A stretch of 64,000 nt of DNA from Anaerolineae bacterium (GCA_030425205.1 JAUIAP010000029.1:17011-81010), one strand, 5' to 3'; numbered from the stretch's first letter, positions 33,342 through 43,186 are shown. Notes: generated by a model not told the origin, from the sequence alone. A program made the numbers and translations.

Positions 33342-36284
33342 CGGCAAATTCAACGCCAACCCCCGCATGACCGCCTCCGTGCGGCTATGCACGTCCAGCT
33401 TGCGGTAGATGCGCTTTAGATGGGAATGCACGGTGCTTTGGGTGATCAGCAGTTGGGCGGCAATCTCCTGATTTGACAATCCCGCGCTGACCAACTGCAA
33501 CACTTCCAACTCCCGTTTGCTGATGGCGGCGGCGATCTGCAAATCGGCGAGCTCACGCTGAGAAGGGACGACTTCGGCAGCGGTTTGGAGCGTGGTGTTG
33601 ATGTGTTGGGCGAAGCGGTGCGTTTCGGCCGAAAGTCGCCCCGCCTGCAATGTCAATGCCAAGAGCGGCAGCAGTGCTGCGCCCCGCTCGATGAAGGGGC
33701 GACGAAAATTTTCGGCCGATGCCAGCCGCAATGCCCCCTCAAACAGCTTTTGCGCCGCATTGACCTTGTGCTGCCCCATCAGCGCAACCGCCAACATGAC
33801 ATGCGGACGCAAAATTGGCTCCATGCGAAAACCACTTGTAGACCCCTCTGTTAGCCTTAACAGAACTGTCTCCGCCTCCGCAAAATCGGCTTGCGCCAGA
33901 TAGATTTCGGCACGCATGATGTTCGCCGCGTCGTGGAGTTGTTCATTGGTGGCGATGGCTGGTTGGCAGTCGGCGAGCAAGCGACTGGCGGCGGGGATGT
34001 CGTCGGCAAGCGCATAACAACGCGCCCGCGCCAGCACGATGTCCTCACGCACCCACATCCCCGTGTCAAGCGTCAGATCAAGCTGTTCGGCCGCAGCGAG
34101 CATCGCCATCCCCTGTTCGATGTTGCCCTGTGCCGTATAGGTTCGCGCTTGCAGCATAAAGTTCCAGACGAGGATGTTGATAATCACGGGGTTGGGGTTG
34201 ATCTCATGCGCTTGGTTGAGCCATTCCAGAGCATCAGCGAGCCGATTCTGTTCGTAGGCGACCCAGCCCAGCGTGCTCATCAGCGTGCTTGCCAACGCCG
34301 GCCAGCGTCCCAACCTTTGCCACACCCAGTCGAGCAGCTCTTGACAAATCGACTTGGCATATTCGAGCCGCCCCTGCGTGACGCTGACATACGCCAGCGT
34401 ATTGCCCGTTAGCTGACCGAGATAGAGATGGTTATCGACCTGTGCCTGTTCAAGCAGATGGGAAAGTTGGTGTTCGGCAAGCTGAAATTGGTTGGAGAAG
34501 ATGGCGTTGACGCTGTTGTTAAGCGTGTTGAGTTGGTCAAAAAAGGTGTCGATTTTGGTGGGATAGTGGATTTCGGCCGAAACATCCCCATCCCGCCCCT
34601 GTTCGATTTCGGCGAGGATGGCGCGATCTTCGGCCGAACGCGCCGCCACATCCTTCGCCATAATCCGCGCTTTGACCTCCTGCACAAAGCGCGTCTGTTG
34701 GGTTGGCAACAGCGAGAGATTGGTCAGGCGCAGATAGGTGCGTAACAACGCCGCGTGCTGCTGCACAATCTCGACCGGCAGCTGCTGCACCCAGCGCAAC
34801 AGTCGGTGATCCTCCCCTTGATCACGCAACTCCTCATACGCAATCGTCTCCAACAACGCTGCCGCCGCCACCCAATCTTCGATCAACATCAGGTGATGCA
34901 CCGCTTCTTCGGGCAGTTGATTTTGCTGATACCATGCGGCCGCCTGTCGATGCAATGTGCCGATCATGTCTGGAAACCGTCGCTGACACGCCTGCCGCAG
35001 CGCATCGGCAAACAGCGTATGATATTGATACCAGACCGACTCCCCATCCAATTTGGCGATAAACAAGTTGCCTTGCCAGAGCGATTCAAGCTGGCTTTGG
35101 CTATCATGACGACTGGTTAACACATCGCACAGATCGGCATGCAGGCGATTGAGGATCGACGTGTACAGCAAAAATGTTTGCACCGTTTGCGGCTGTTGCG
35201 AGAGAACGCTCTCAATAAAAAAGGAGCTGAAATACGCCCCTTCGCCAAGTCGTTTGTCAGCGGTAAATGGAGTGTCGTGCTGCAACGCCAACGCTGCCAG
35301 CCGCAAGCCAGCCGGCCAGCCCCCCGTTTGGCGCGTGATTTGGCGCAATCGGGCGGGCGAGACGGCGACGTGTTGCTGCAAAAAGTGGTGACTCTCCTCG
35401 GCCGTCAGCCGCAACAGCCCCTCGTCAATTTCGGTCACAATCCCCAGCATCCGCCACTGATTGAGCGGAAATGGCGGACGCTCGGCACTGCTGATGACAA
35501 GCTGCATCGTTGGCGGCAAATAGTCGATCAAAAAGCGCGTCATGCGCTGATTTTGCTCGCTGGTGATCAGATGATAGTCGTCCAAAACGAGCGCGAACGG
35601 GTCGCGGTGTGGCATTATTTTGTGCAGTATGGTCGTGATGGCGGCCTGCAACTGGTTCCAGTCGGGCGTGGCGGGGAGGGGTGACAGTTGTGAAATGTTG
35701 TCGGGCAGAATGGTGGCGAGTGCGTTGCTGATCGTCTGCAAAAAGGTGGTCGGGATGTTATCGGCCGAATCCAATGTCGCCCATGCAATCGGTTTGGTCG
35801 TTTGCTGACTCCATTGGGCGAGCAGGGTGCTTTTGCCAAACCCCATCGGCGCATGGAGCAGCACGAGCGGCGTTTTGAACTGCTTAAGCAAGCGGTCACG
35901 GCGCAACAAATTGTCGGGTTGGCGCGGCGGGAAATGTTTGGTGATAACTGGAGTATGGGTTGTTTGAGCGGGCGGGGCGATCTCCTGTCCTGCCAACTTC
36001 GCATCGGCCGATTGCAACTGCGCCAATGTCAAATCTTCGGCACGACCGAGATACGCCTTACGCAGTTTGCCATCCTGCCGACGATAGGCGTACCAGTAAA
36101 ATTGGCCGCGTCGTGTTTCGCGGCGGGCTGAAAATCGGCCGAATTCCCCCTCAAACACAAAGCTGCGATTGGCGTTGAGCCAGTGTTGGAAATCGGCCGA
36201 AGCCACCCGTACATCCAGCCCCCCCGTCCGCAACACCCCATCCCGCACCGTCGGTTTTTGTCGTTTCATCGTCGCCTCATTCAC
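33333..36284 (-). CDS. MalT-like LuxR-family regulator (LAL type)
   Basis: This is a 983-residue ATP-dependent activator. Residues 10-95 form a small N-terminal domain (FVFEGEFGRFSARRE, FYWYAYRRQDGKLRKAYLG) common in such proteins. The P-loop APMGFGKST is near 145-153, LVLDDYH is Walker B, and ARLRQITRQTGGWPAGLRLAAL is the STAND sensor. A TPR superhelix fills the middle. The LuxR HTH is at about 915-970 (ISKRELEVLQLVSAGLSNQEIA...). The first 55 codons are duplicated 970 bp upstream, beyond the toxin-antitoxin genes. A second Met at residue 6 could also start the protein. The inducer is unknown. Confidence 0.88.
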   Translation of the reverse strand: MNEATMKRQKPTVRDGVLRTGGLDVRVASADFQHWLNANRSFVFEGEFGRFSARRETRRGQFYWYAYRRQDGKLRKAYLGRAEDLTLAQLQSADAKLAGQEIAPPAQTTHTPVITKHFPPRQPDNLLRRDRLLKQFKTPLVLLHAPMGFGKSTLLAQWSQQTTKPIAWATLDSADNIPTTFLQTISNALATILPDNISQLSPLPATPDWNQLQAAITTILHKIMPHRDPFALVLDDYHLITSEQNQRMTRFLIDYLPPTMQLVISSAERPPFPLNQWRMLGIVTEIDEGLLRLTAEESHHFLQQHVAVSPARLRQITRQTGGWPAGLRLAALALQHDTPFTADKRLGEGAYFSSFFIESVLSQQPQTVQTFLLYTSILNRLHADLCDVLTSRHDSQSQLESLWQGNLFIAKLDGESVWYQYHTLFADALRQACQRRFPDMIGTLHRQAAAWYQQNQLPEEAVHHLMLIEDWVAAAALLETIAYEELRDQGEDHRLLRWVQQLPVEIVQQHAALLRTYLRLTNLSLLPTQQTRFVQEVKARIMAKDVAARSAEDRAILAEIEQGRDGDVSAEIHYPTKIDTFFDQLNTLNNSVNAIFSNQFQLAEHQLSHLLEQAQVDNHLYLGQLTGNTLAYVSVTQGRLEYAKSICQELLDWVWQRLGRWPALASTLMSTLGWVAYEQNRLADALEWLNQAHEINPNPVIINILVWNFMLQARTYTAQGNIEQGMAMLAAAEQLDLTLDTGMWVREDIVLARARCYALADDIPAASRLLADCQPAIATNEQLHDAANIMRAEIYLAQADFAEAETVLLRLTEGSTSGFRMEPILRPHVMLAVALMGQHKVNAAQKLFEGALRLASAENFRRPFIERGAALLPLLALTLQAGRLSAETHRFAQHINTTLQTAAEVVPSQRELADLQIAAAISKRELEVLQLVSAGLSNQEIAAQLLITQSTVHSHLKRIYRKLDVHSRTEAVMRGLALNLPLR

Positions 36285-36382
36285 AGAAGTTATCCATCTA
36301 TCTTACTGAATAAAACCAGTTGAAGTGTAACACTTGGTATGATACCATTTGGCAATGATTGTGCATTGTAGAGGGTAAGTAT

Positions 36383-36745
36383 ATGCGAATTTTCAAGAAT
36401 GCTTGGTTTCGACGTTTTGCCAAGCGAGAAGCAATTGACGATTTGTCGCTCAGAAATGCGGTCGAGCAAGTGAACAAGGGATTGGTTGATGCTGCATTGG
36501 GTGGAAATGTGATCAAACAACGCATTGCACGACCCGGACAAGGCAAATCAAGTGGCTATCGCACGATTATCATTTTTAGGAAAGATGACAAAGCCTTTTT
36601 TGTGTATGGCTTTGCCAAAAATGCACAGGATAACATTAGCCGAGATGAGTTGAGAGCATTTAAGCAAGCTGCCAAAGCGTTACTTGCCCTCTCTGATGAT
36701 CAGATTGCCGAGTTGATTCAACAAAACGCATTAGTTGAGGTTTAA
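36383..36745 (+). CDS. RelE/HigB-type toxin of a type II toxin-antitoxin pair
   Basis: This is a 120-residue small basic protein of the RelE/ParE superfamily. FKNAWFRRFAKREAI, NVIKQRIARPGQGKSSGYRTIIIFR and AFFVYGFAKNAQDNISRDEL match the subfamily often paired with XRE antitoxins; such toxins usually cleave mRNA at the ribosome. AGAGGG precedes the ATG at 36383; an ATG eight codons earlier has no such site. The antitoxin gene begins two bases after the stop. The toxin comes first in the operon, as in higBA. The pair lies between two copies of the LuxR gene's 5' end. Confidence 0.86.
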   Translation: MRIFKNAWFRRFAKREAIDDLSLRNAVEQVNKGLVDAALGGNVIKQRIARPGQGKSSGYRTIIIFRKDDKAFFVYGFAKNAQDNISRDELRAFKQAAKALLALSDDQIAELIQQNALVEV

Positions 36746-36747
36746 CC

Positions 36748-37074
36748 ATGAGTGATACAAACCAATACAAATCAGAAGCATTTGCCGCCATTCACGAAAC
36801 GATGGATGCCCTGCACCAAATCGGCGCAATCGACAAAAAAACGATGCGGGATTTTGATGTCACATGCTTGGAACCTGCCCCACCAATGCAGCCCGACGAG
36901 ATCAAGCAGTTGCGTATGCGAGAACAAGTGTCCCAACCAATTTTTGCTCTCTACTTGAGCGTCTCCCGCAACCTTATCTCAGACTGGGAGCGTGGTGTCA
37001 AAAAGCCGGGTGGTCCCGCTCTACGCCTACTTAACATTGTGCAAAAACACGGGTTAGATGCGCTCGTTGCATAG
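36748..37074 (+). CDS. HigA-like XRE antitoxin
   Basis: This 108-residue protein has a C-terminal Cro/C1 helix-turn-helix (about 52-100: QLRMREQVSQPIFALYLSVSRNLISDWERGVKKPGGPALRLLNIV). The N-terminal 45 residues would wrap the toxin. It starts two bases after the toxin stop, so the two are coupled. It should neutralise the toxin and repress the operon. The subfamily is well known beside RelE-like toxins. Confidence 0.86.
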   Translation: MSDTNQYKSEAFAAIHETMDALHQIGAIDKKTMRDFDVTCLEPAPPMQPDEIKQLRMREQVSQPIFALYLSVSRNLISDWERGVKKPGGPALRLLNIVQKHGLDALVA

Positions 37075-37095
37075 TAGCGTCAAGTCGGCGCAGTA

Positions 37096-37263
37096 GGCTG
37101 AAAATCGGCCGAACTCCCCCTCAAACACAAGACTGCGATTGGCGTTGAGCCAAAAGAGGAAATCGGCCGAAGTCACCCGCACATCCAGCCCCCCCGTCCG
37201 CAACACCCCATCCCGCACCGTCGGTTTTCGTCGTTTCATCGTCGCCTCGTTCGCAAAAGTTAC
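37096..37263 (-). pseudogene. Truncated copy of the LuxR gene 5' end
   Basis: This 168-bp stretch aligns without gaps to 36126-36293, the start of the LuxR regulator gene. I count about 15 differences (roughly 91% identity). It encodes the same VRDGVLRTGGLDVRV...FEGEFGRFSA segment and then runs into unrelated sequence. It is in direct orientation, and the toxin-antitoxin genes lie between the copies. Confidence 0.82.
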
Positions 37264-37422
37264 CCAACATAAAACGATTTTACCCCTTGTTGGGTAACTT
37301 TCCAACAATCCTTTGCCCATCCCCCCAATTTTCCCCACCACATTCCCAACAACAGGGGATTTATCCCTTGACACATTCCCCTTACCATTCTAATCAGTTG
37401 CACTATCAATTTAGAAGTGAAA

Positions 37423-37519
37423 AGTGGCTAGTGGTTAGTGGCTAGTAGCTAGTAAGAAAGTCTCAATGTTGAGTCTCCCCTTCTTTACTAGCAACCAGCA
37501 ACCAGCAACTAGCAACTTG
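37423..37519. repeat. Tandem CTAGTGG/CTAGTAG-type element with hairpin
   Basis: Degenerate 7-bp units (GTGGCTA, GTGGTTA, GTGGCTA, GTAGCTA) face ACTAGCAACCAGCAACCAGCAACTAGCAAC-type units across a CTCAATGTTGAG hairpin. It has the same architecture as 17343-17429. It ends just before the ribosome site of the GH3 gene. Confidence 0.65.
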
Positions 37520-37533
37520 TAAAAGGAATGAAC

Positions 37534-39951
37534 ATGAACTACGCACACATCGTCTCACAGATGACCGTTGACGAAAAAATCGCCCTCCTCAAGGGCAAAG
37601 ACTTTTGGCATTTAGAAGGGGTTGAACGCTTGGGGATTCCGTCGATTATGGTGACGGATGGGCCGCATGGGTTACGCAAGCAGTCGGGGGACAGCGACCA
37701 CGTTGGCCTCAACAATAGTGAGCCAGCGACCTGTTTTCCGACCGCCTCTGGCTTGGCGGCGACGTGGAACCGCGAGCTTGTCGAGCAGGTTGGGGTTGCA
37801 TTGGGGGAGGAGACACGCGCTGAAAATGTCGGCGTGATTTTGGGGCCGGGGGTCAACATCAAACGCTCACCGCTGTGTGGGCGCAACTTTGAATACTTTT
37901 CGGAAGACCCGTATCTGAGCGGCGAGATGGCGAAGAGCCATATCAACGGTGTGCAGAGTCAGGGGGTTGGGACATCGCTCAAACATTATGCGGCCAACAA
38001 TCAAGAGTTTCGCCGCCTGACGATTGACTCGGTGATCGACGAACGCGCCTTGCGTGAAATCTATTTGCCCAGCTACGAGATTGCGGTCAAAGGGGCGCAG
38101 CCGTGGACAGTGATGTGTGCCTACAACAAGGTCAACGGCACGTATGCGTCGGAGCATCATCGTTTGATGACGGAGATTTTGCGCGACGAGTGGGGATTTG
38201 AAGGGATCGTCGTCACCGACTGGGGGGCGATGAATGACCGCGTGCTGGGGCTGAAGGCGGGGGTCGATTTGGAGATGCCGGGCATTAAGTTTGGCAATGC
38301 GAAGAAGTTGAAGGCGGCTCTGGAATCGGGCGCGTTGGACATGGCGACGCTGGATCGGTCGGTTGAGCGGATTGTGCGCCTGATTTGCATGGCGAATGAA
38401 ACATTGCAACAGCCGCATAGCTATGACAAAGACGAACACCACGCGCTGGCGCGACAGGTGGCGGGAGAAGTGGTTGTTCTATTGAAGAACGAGGGGGATG
38501 TGTTGCCGCTGGATGCGAAGGAAGGCGTTGCGCTAATCGGCCGATTCGCCAAACATCCCCGCTATCAAGGCGCAGGCAGTTCGCAGATTATCCCCACAAA
38601 ACTCGACAATTTACACGATGAAGTGGTCAAGCTGATTGGTGCTGAGAAGGTGCAGTATGCGGACGGGTATGTTGGGCAGGGGGATGTGGTCGATCAGGGG
38701 TTGATTGCGGATGCGGTGCGGGTGGCACAATCGGCCGAAACCGCCATCGTCTGCATCGGCCTGACCGATTTGTATGAAGTGGAAGGGCGCGACCGCAGCC
38801 ATATGCAAATCCCACCCGCCCATGCCGCACTCGTCGAGGCGGTCGCGGCGGCGCACGATAACGTTGTCGTCGTTTTGAGCAATGGCTCACCGATTGAGAT
38901 GAGCTGGCTGGGCAAAGTCCCCGCCGTTGTCGAAGGGTATTTGGGCGGACAAGCAGGTGCGGGCGCGATGGCGGATGTGCTGTTTGGCAAGGTCAATCCG
39001 AGCGGCAAATTGGCAGAAACGTTCCCCATCAAATTAGCCGACAACCCCTCCTATCACTACTTCCCCGGCGGCCCACGCACAGTCGAATATCGTGAAAGCC
39101 TCTACGTCGGCTATCGCTACTACGACAGCGTAGCGCAAGAGGTGTTGTTCCCATTTGGGCATGGCCTGAGCTACACGACGTTTGAGTACAGCGACCTGCA
39201 ACTCGACCGCAGCACGATGGCTGACACGGAAACGTTGACCGTTTCCGTCAAGGTGACGAACAGCGGCAAAGTGGCGGGGAAAGAGGTTGTGCAACTCTAC
39301 GTGCGCGACGTGGAGGCGGGGGTTTTTCGGCCGAATAAAGAACTCAAAGGGTTCGATAAGGTCGCTCTTGAAGCGGGTGAAACCAAGACGGTCACATTTG
39401 AAATCGGCCGACGCGCCTTCGCCTTCTACGATGTGGATCGCGCCGATTGGGTCGTTGAGGCTGGCGAATTTGAGATTTTGATCGGCGCATCGGCGCACGA
39501 CATCCGCCTGACCGCCTCCGTTGAAGTGACATCACCCACCCCACAAGCGACCCGACAACCCTCATTCTACGATGACTTCCCCAAAGGCACAGCCGTTCCC
39601 CAATATCAGTTTGAGCGTCTGCTCGGACGTCCCGTTCCCGACAACAGTCTTGAAAAGAAAGGCGCGTTTACCCTCAACACCCCGATTGCAGACATGAAAG
39701 GGACATTTATCGGCCGACAGTTGCAAGGGTTAATGAAGAAGCAGATGGACACGCTGATTGGTGATGAAGATGAGGATTCAGCGATGCGCGTCATCCTCGA
39801 TGCGATGCTCGAAGAAGCCCCGCTCCGCATGATGTTGATGGCGGGGGAAGGCAAGATTACGGGCGATATGCTCGATAGCCTTGTGACGATTATTAACGGC
39901 AAGACGTTGCGCGGTGTTGGCGCGATGGTAAATGCGATTCGTTCAAAATAG
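37534..39951 (+). CDS. GH3 beta-glucosidase-like glycoside hydrolase
   Basis: This 805-residue enzyme has no signal peptide and is probably cytoplasmic. The GH3 N-terminal barrel runs from MTVDEKIALLKG. The nucleophile Asp229 lies in VVTDWGAM. LKHYAANNQE is the conserved KH motif. The alpha/beta sandwich domain and a fibronectin-III-like domain (about 570-660) follow. An extra C-terminal tail (about 690-805) contains FTLNTPIADM; a similar tail occurs in the neighbouring sulfatase. AAGGA favours this ATG, two codons after another ATG. It opens the sulfatase/MFS/FGE cluster and would remove terminal glucose or related sugars. Confidence 0.9.
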   Translation: MNYAHIVSQMTVDEKIALLKGKDFWHLEGVERLGIPSIMVTDGPHGLRKQSGDSDHVGLNNSEPATCFPTASGLAATWNRELVEQVGVALGEETRAENVGVILGPGVNIKRSPLCGRNFEYFSEDPYLSGEMAKSHINGVQSQGVGTSLKHYAANNQEFRRLTIDSVIDERALREIYLPSYEIAVKGAQPWTVMCAYNKVNGTYASEHHRLMTEILRDEWGFEGIVVTDWGAMNDRVLGLKAGVDLEMPGIKFGNAKKLKAALESGALDMATLDRSVERIVRLICMANETLQQPHSYDKDEHHALARQVAGEVVVLLKNEGDVLPLDAKEGVALIGRFAKHPRYQGAGSSQIIPTKLDNLHDEVVKLIGAEKVQYADGYVGQGDVVDQGLIADAVRVAQSAETAIVCIGLTDLYEVEGRDRSHMQIPPAHAALVEAVAAAHDNVVVVLSNGSPIEMSWLGKVPAVVEGYLGGQAGAGAMADVLFGKVNPSGKLAETFPIKLADNPSYHYFPGGPRTVEYRESLYVGYRYYDSVAQEVLFPFGHGLSYTTFEYSDLQLDRSTMADTETLTVSVKVTNSGKVAGKEVVQLYVRDVEAGVFRPNKELKGFDKVALEAGETKTVTFEIGRRAFAFYDVDRADWVVEAGEFEILIGASAHDIRLTASVEVTSPTPQATRQPSFYDDFPKGTAVPQYQFERLLGRPVPDNSLEKKGAFTLNTPIADMKGTFIGRQLQGLMKKQMDTLIGDEDEDSAMRVILDAMLEEAPLRMMLMAGEGKITGDMLDSLVTIINGKTLRGVGAMVNAIRSK

Positions 39952-39952
39952 C

Positions 39953-40000
39953 GGAGCGCAGACGCCTCGTCTGCTGCGGCGGACAAGGCGTCTGCGCTCC
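39953..40000. repeat. 15-bp inverted repeat in the GH3-sulfatase spacer
   Basis: GGAGCGCAGACGCCT (39953-39967) is exactly inverted at 39986-40000 with an 18-nt loop that repeats parts of the arms (GTCTGC, GCGG). It is possibly an attenuator or RNA-stability hairpin inside the operon. Confidence 0.7.
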
Positions 40001-40020
40001 AAGCCAAGAAGGAAAACAAA

Positions 40021-41835
40021 ATGAAAGCAATTATGGTCATGTTCGACTCGCTCAATCGCCACATGCTGCCCCCCTATGGCGGCGACTGGGTACACGCACC
40101 GAACTTCACACGACTGGCGGAACGCGCCGTCACCTTTGACAACTGTTATTCGGCCAGTATGCCGTGTATGCCCGCCCGTCGTGAGCTGCACACGGGGCGC
40201 ACCAACTTTTTGCACCGCAGTTGGGGGCCACTCGAACCATTCGATGAGTCGATGCCCGAACTGCTCAAAAACAGTGGCGTTTATACCCATCTCGCCAGCG
40301 ACCACCAGCACTATTGGGAGGATGGCGGCGCGACCTATCACAACCGCTATAGCTCATGGGAGTTCTCGCGTGGGCAGGAGGGGGATGCGTGGAAAGGGCA
40401 TGTTGCCGACCCTGAGACACCGCCCGATTTGAAGCAGATGCGGCTCGGCCTCTATCGCCAAGATTGGATCAATCGCAGCTACATGCCGACCGAAGCACAA
40501 CACCCCCAAACGCTGACCTTTAACAACGGCCTGCACTTTATCGACACCAATCACGACCAAGATAACTGGTTTTTGCAAATCGAAACGTTCGACCCGCACG
40601 AACCATTTTTCAGCCACCAAAAGTACAAAGACCTCTACCCGCACGACTACGACGGCCCCCATTTCGATTGGCCGGACTATGCGCGGGTTGGGCAGACACG
40701 CGATCAGGTTGAGCATGTCCGCAACGAATACGCGGCACTCGTCAGCATGTGCGACGCGCATCTCGGCAAGGTGATGGATGCGATGGACGAGTACGGTCTG
40801 TGGGAGGATACGCTACTAATCGTCTGTACCGATCATGGGTTTTTGCTCGGTGAGAAGGAGTGGTGGGGCAAGAACGTGCAGCCCTGGTACAACGAAATTG
40901 TGCATACGCCGCTCTTTATTTGCGATCCGCGTCATGAGCATGGGGCGACCCGCCGCGACGCGCTGGTGCAGATGATCGACTTTGCGCCGACCCTGCTCGA
41001 CTTTTTTGGGGTTGAAATTCCAGAGACGATGATTGGGCAGTCGTTGCGGGAGACGGTTGTGGAAGATCTGCCGATTCGGGAAGCAGGGCTGTTCGGCTCC
41101 TTTGGCGGACACGTCAACGTGACGGATGGACGCTACATCTACATGCGCTCGCCCAAAGAGGCGGTCAACAGCCCGCTAAACGAGTACACACTGATGCCGA
41201 CCCATATGAACGCCCGCTTTAGCGTGGGTGAGTTGCAGCAGATGACGCTGGCTGAGCCGTTCACCTTTACGCAAAACGTGCAAACGCTCAAAATCCCTAC
41301 TCGCGCCATGCTCAACTCTTACCCCTTCGGCACGATGTTGTTTGACCTCGACAACGACCCCCATCAGGAGCAGTCGATTGTCGATGAGACAGTCGAGCGG
41401 CGTATGATTGGACTGCTGATTGCGCTGATGCAGGAGAACGATGCACCACCAGAGCAGTACGAGCGGCTCGGGTTGCCGTGTGATGGGGTTGTGACAGACG
41501 CGCATCTGCTGCTGGACGCGCACGCCGATATGGTGGAACGCGCCAAGCAGCCCGCCGCCCAGTTAATCAAAGATTTACCGAGCGGCGATGGAGAATTTAA
41601 TTTAGACACCCCCATTCAGACAATTTTGAACGATGACCACGCGGCACGCACGTTGCTGACGTATCTGCCGATGGTCGCGGCCAGCCCAATGGCGAAAATG
41701 ATGGGCGGCCTCTCATTGAAACAGGTGGCAGGATTTGCCAACGGGCTAATTTCGGCCGAAATCCTCACCATCATCGCCAACGAATTCGCACACCAAGAAC
41801 ATTCACACCTTAATGGAACGGAGAAGACATCATGA
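40021..41835 (+). CDS. Type I sulfatase (formylglycine-dependent)
   Basis: This 604-residue hydrolase of sulfate esters has no signal peptide. The maturation motif C-x-P-x-R is at residues 49-53 (CMPAR); Cys49 becomes formylglycine. MFDSLNR carries the first metal-binding Asp, and CTDHGFLLGEKEWWGK contains the second metal site and catalytic Lys. The C-terminal 80 residues (FNLDTPIQTIL, then GLSLKQVAGFANGLI) form a helical tail that recalls the end of the GH3 protein upstream. AAGGA precedes the ATG. The stop overlaps the transporter start by four bases. The maturase gene lies in the same cluster. Confidence 0.92.
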   Translation: MKAIMVMFDSLNRHMLPPYGGDWVHAPNFTRLAERAVTFDNCYSASMPCMPARRELHTGRTNFLHRSWGPLEPFDESMPELLKNSGVYTHLASDHQHYWEDGGATYHNRYSSWEFSRGQEGDAWKGHVADPETPPDLKQMRLGLYRQDWINRSYMPTEAQHPQTLTFNNGLHFIDTNHDQDNWFLQIETFDPHEPFFSHQKYKDLYPHDYDGPHFDWPDYARVGQTRDQVEHVRNEYAALVSMCDAHLGKVMDAMDEYGLWEDTLLIVCTDHGFLLGEKEWWGKNVQPWYNEIVHTPLFICDPRHEHGATRRDALVQMIDFAPTLLDFFGVEIPETMIGQSLRETVVEDLPIREAGLFGSFGGHVNVTDGRYIYMRSPKEAVNSPLNEYTLMPTHMNARFSVGELQQMTLAEPFTFTQNVQTLKIPTRAMLNSYPFGTMLFDLDNDPHQEQSIVDETVERRMIGLLIALMQENDAPPEQYERLGLPCDGVVTDAHLLLDAHADMVERAKQPAAQLIKDLPSGDGEFNLDTPIQTILNDDHAARTLLTYLPMVAASPMAKMMGGLSLKQVAGFANGLISAEILTIIANEFAHQEHSHLNGTEKTS

Positions 41836-43169
41836 CTGTTGACACCACGTTTGGACAAGAACCCGTGATCGCAAAATCTGAACAAGCAAAAATTCCCGGT
41901 CGCTGGCGCAGCGCACTCTCGATGAGCTTCGCCTCGATGCTCGACAACAATGAAGGCACGTCGTTTATCACCGCCATGTTCCCGCTGATTCGGGATCAAT
42001 TGGGGATGACGCTCGGCATGTTGGGCTGGATGGCAGCGTTGCCGAAAATCATCTCTGTCTTCTTCGGCCCCTTCTGGGCGAGCATCGGCCGAAAATACAA
42101 CCGCAAAAACGTCCTCATCTTTGCGACGGGCATCTGGGGGCTGTGGGCAATCGCCATCGGCCTTTCGCAATCGGTGTTGCAACTGTTTATTTTTGTCACC
42201 ATCTCGCTGCTGGGGGCGGTCGCTAGTTTGCCATTGATGCAAGAGCTGTTGATGGATCTGTTCGGGGATGAGGAGCGCGGCAAGGCGGTCAGCGTCGTTT
42301 ATGGGGTCGCGGGATTGGCAGCGTTACCGCTGTTTGCCGTCAACGCATGGTTGGCTGGCATGGAGAGTGGCTGGCGATACGGGTTTTATGGCGCAGGCGT
42401 GATGAGCTTTGTGAGCGGCATTTTGATCTGGAAATTCTTGGAAGACCCTGGACTCGGCGCGGCCGACATGAGCGAGGCAGAACGCGAAGAGGCACGCAAG
42501 GAAGAGTACGGTCTCGTCAACTGGAGCGAGGTCAAAGAGTTGTTCGGCATCCGCACGTTTGTCTTGATGCTGATTCAACGCCTGTTGAGCGGTCACTTGC
42601 TGATGATCTCGCTCGGTGTCATCTACATGGTGGACGTGTTGGGATTTGATACCGCCTCCGCTAACTTGATGATGATGCCGCTCGTTTTGGGCATGTTGAT
42701 GGGCATTATGATCTTCGGCTTTGTTGGCGATTGGATTCACGTCCGTGCGCCCCGTTTCGGCCGAATTGGAACTCTGCAAGCGATTCAGTTTATCTACGCC
42801 GTCCTCGCCTTCATCGGTACGCAGTTCATCTACGAAAGCAACGTCGTGTATGGTATTATTTTCTTCACGATGGGGCTGTTTGGCTCGGCGAATATGGGCG
42901 TAAATCGGCCGATTGTCGCCTCCGTCGTCCGCCCTGCCCTGCGCGGAACCGCGTTCGCCCTCTTCGCCTCTGTCTTTGAGGCTATCGGCTGGGCAATTTA
43001 CAACATCGTCGCGGGCCAGCTTGGCGAGGTGTTTGGCTTGAGACCCGTCTTCTTGGTTGTCTTGGTCGTCATCATGTTGATTAACACGGCGTTTATCACG
43101 CTCCTGTACAAACCCTACGTCGAAGATGCCAAAGCACTAGAAGTTCAACTCGCCGCTGGACGAGCGTGA
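41832..43169 (+). CDS. MFS transporter
   Basis: This 445-residue permease has twelve hydrophobic helices and a central cytoplasmic loop (about 190-230: EDPGLGAADMSEAEREEARKEEYG). The loop GRKYNRKN between helices 2 and 3 is the MFS signature region. It is translationally coupled to the sulfatase (ATGA overlap), so it probably imports the sulfated substrate or moves a product. The substrate cannot be read from the sequence. Confidence 0.9.
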   Translation: MTVDTTFGQEPVIAKSEQAKIPGRWRSALSMSFASMLDNNEGTSFITAMFPLIRDQLGMTLGMLGWMAALPKIISVFFGPFWASIGRKYNRKNVLIFATGIWGLWAIAIGLSQSVLQLFIFVTISLLGAVASLPLMQELLMDLFGDEERGKAVSVVYGVAGLAALPLFAVNAWLAGMESGWRYGFYGAGVMSFVSGILIWKFLEDPGLGAADMSEAEREEARKEEYGLVNWSEVKELFGIRTFVLMLIQRLLSGHLLMISLGVIYMVDVLGFDTASANLMMMPLVLGMLMGIMIFGFVGDWIHVRAPRFGRIGTLQAIQFIYAVLAFIGTQFIYESNVVYGIIFFTMGLFGSANMGVNRPIVASVVRPALRGTAFALFASVFEAIGWAIYNIVAGQLGEVFGLRPVFLVVLVVIMLINTAFITLLYKPYVEDAKALEVQLAAGRA

Positions 43170-43186
43170 GAGGATTTACGAGGGAT

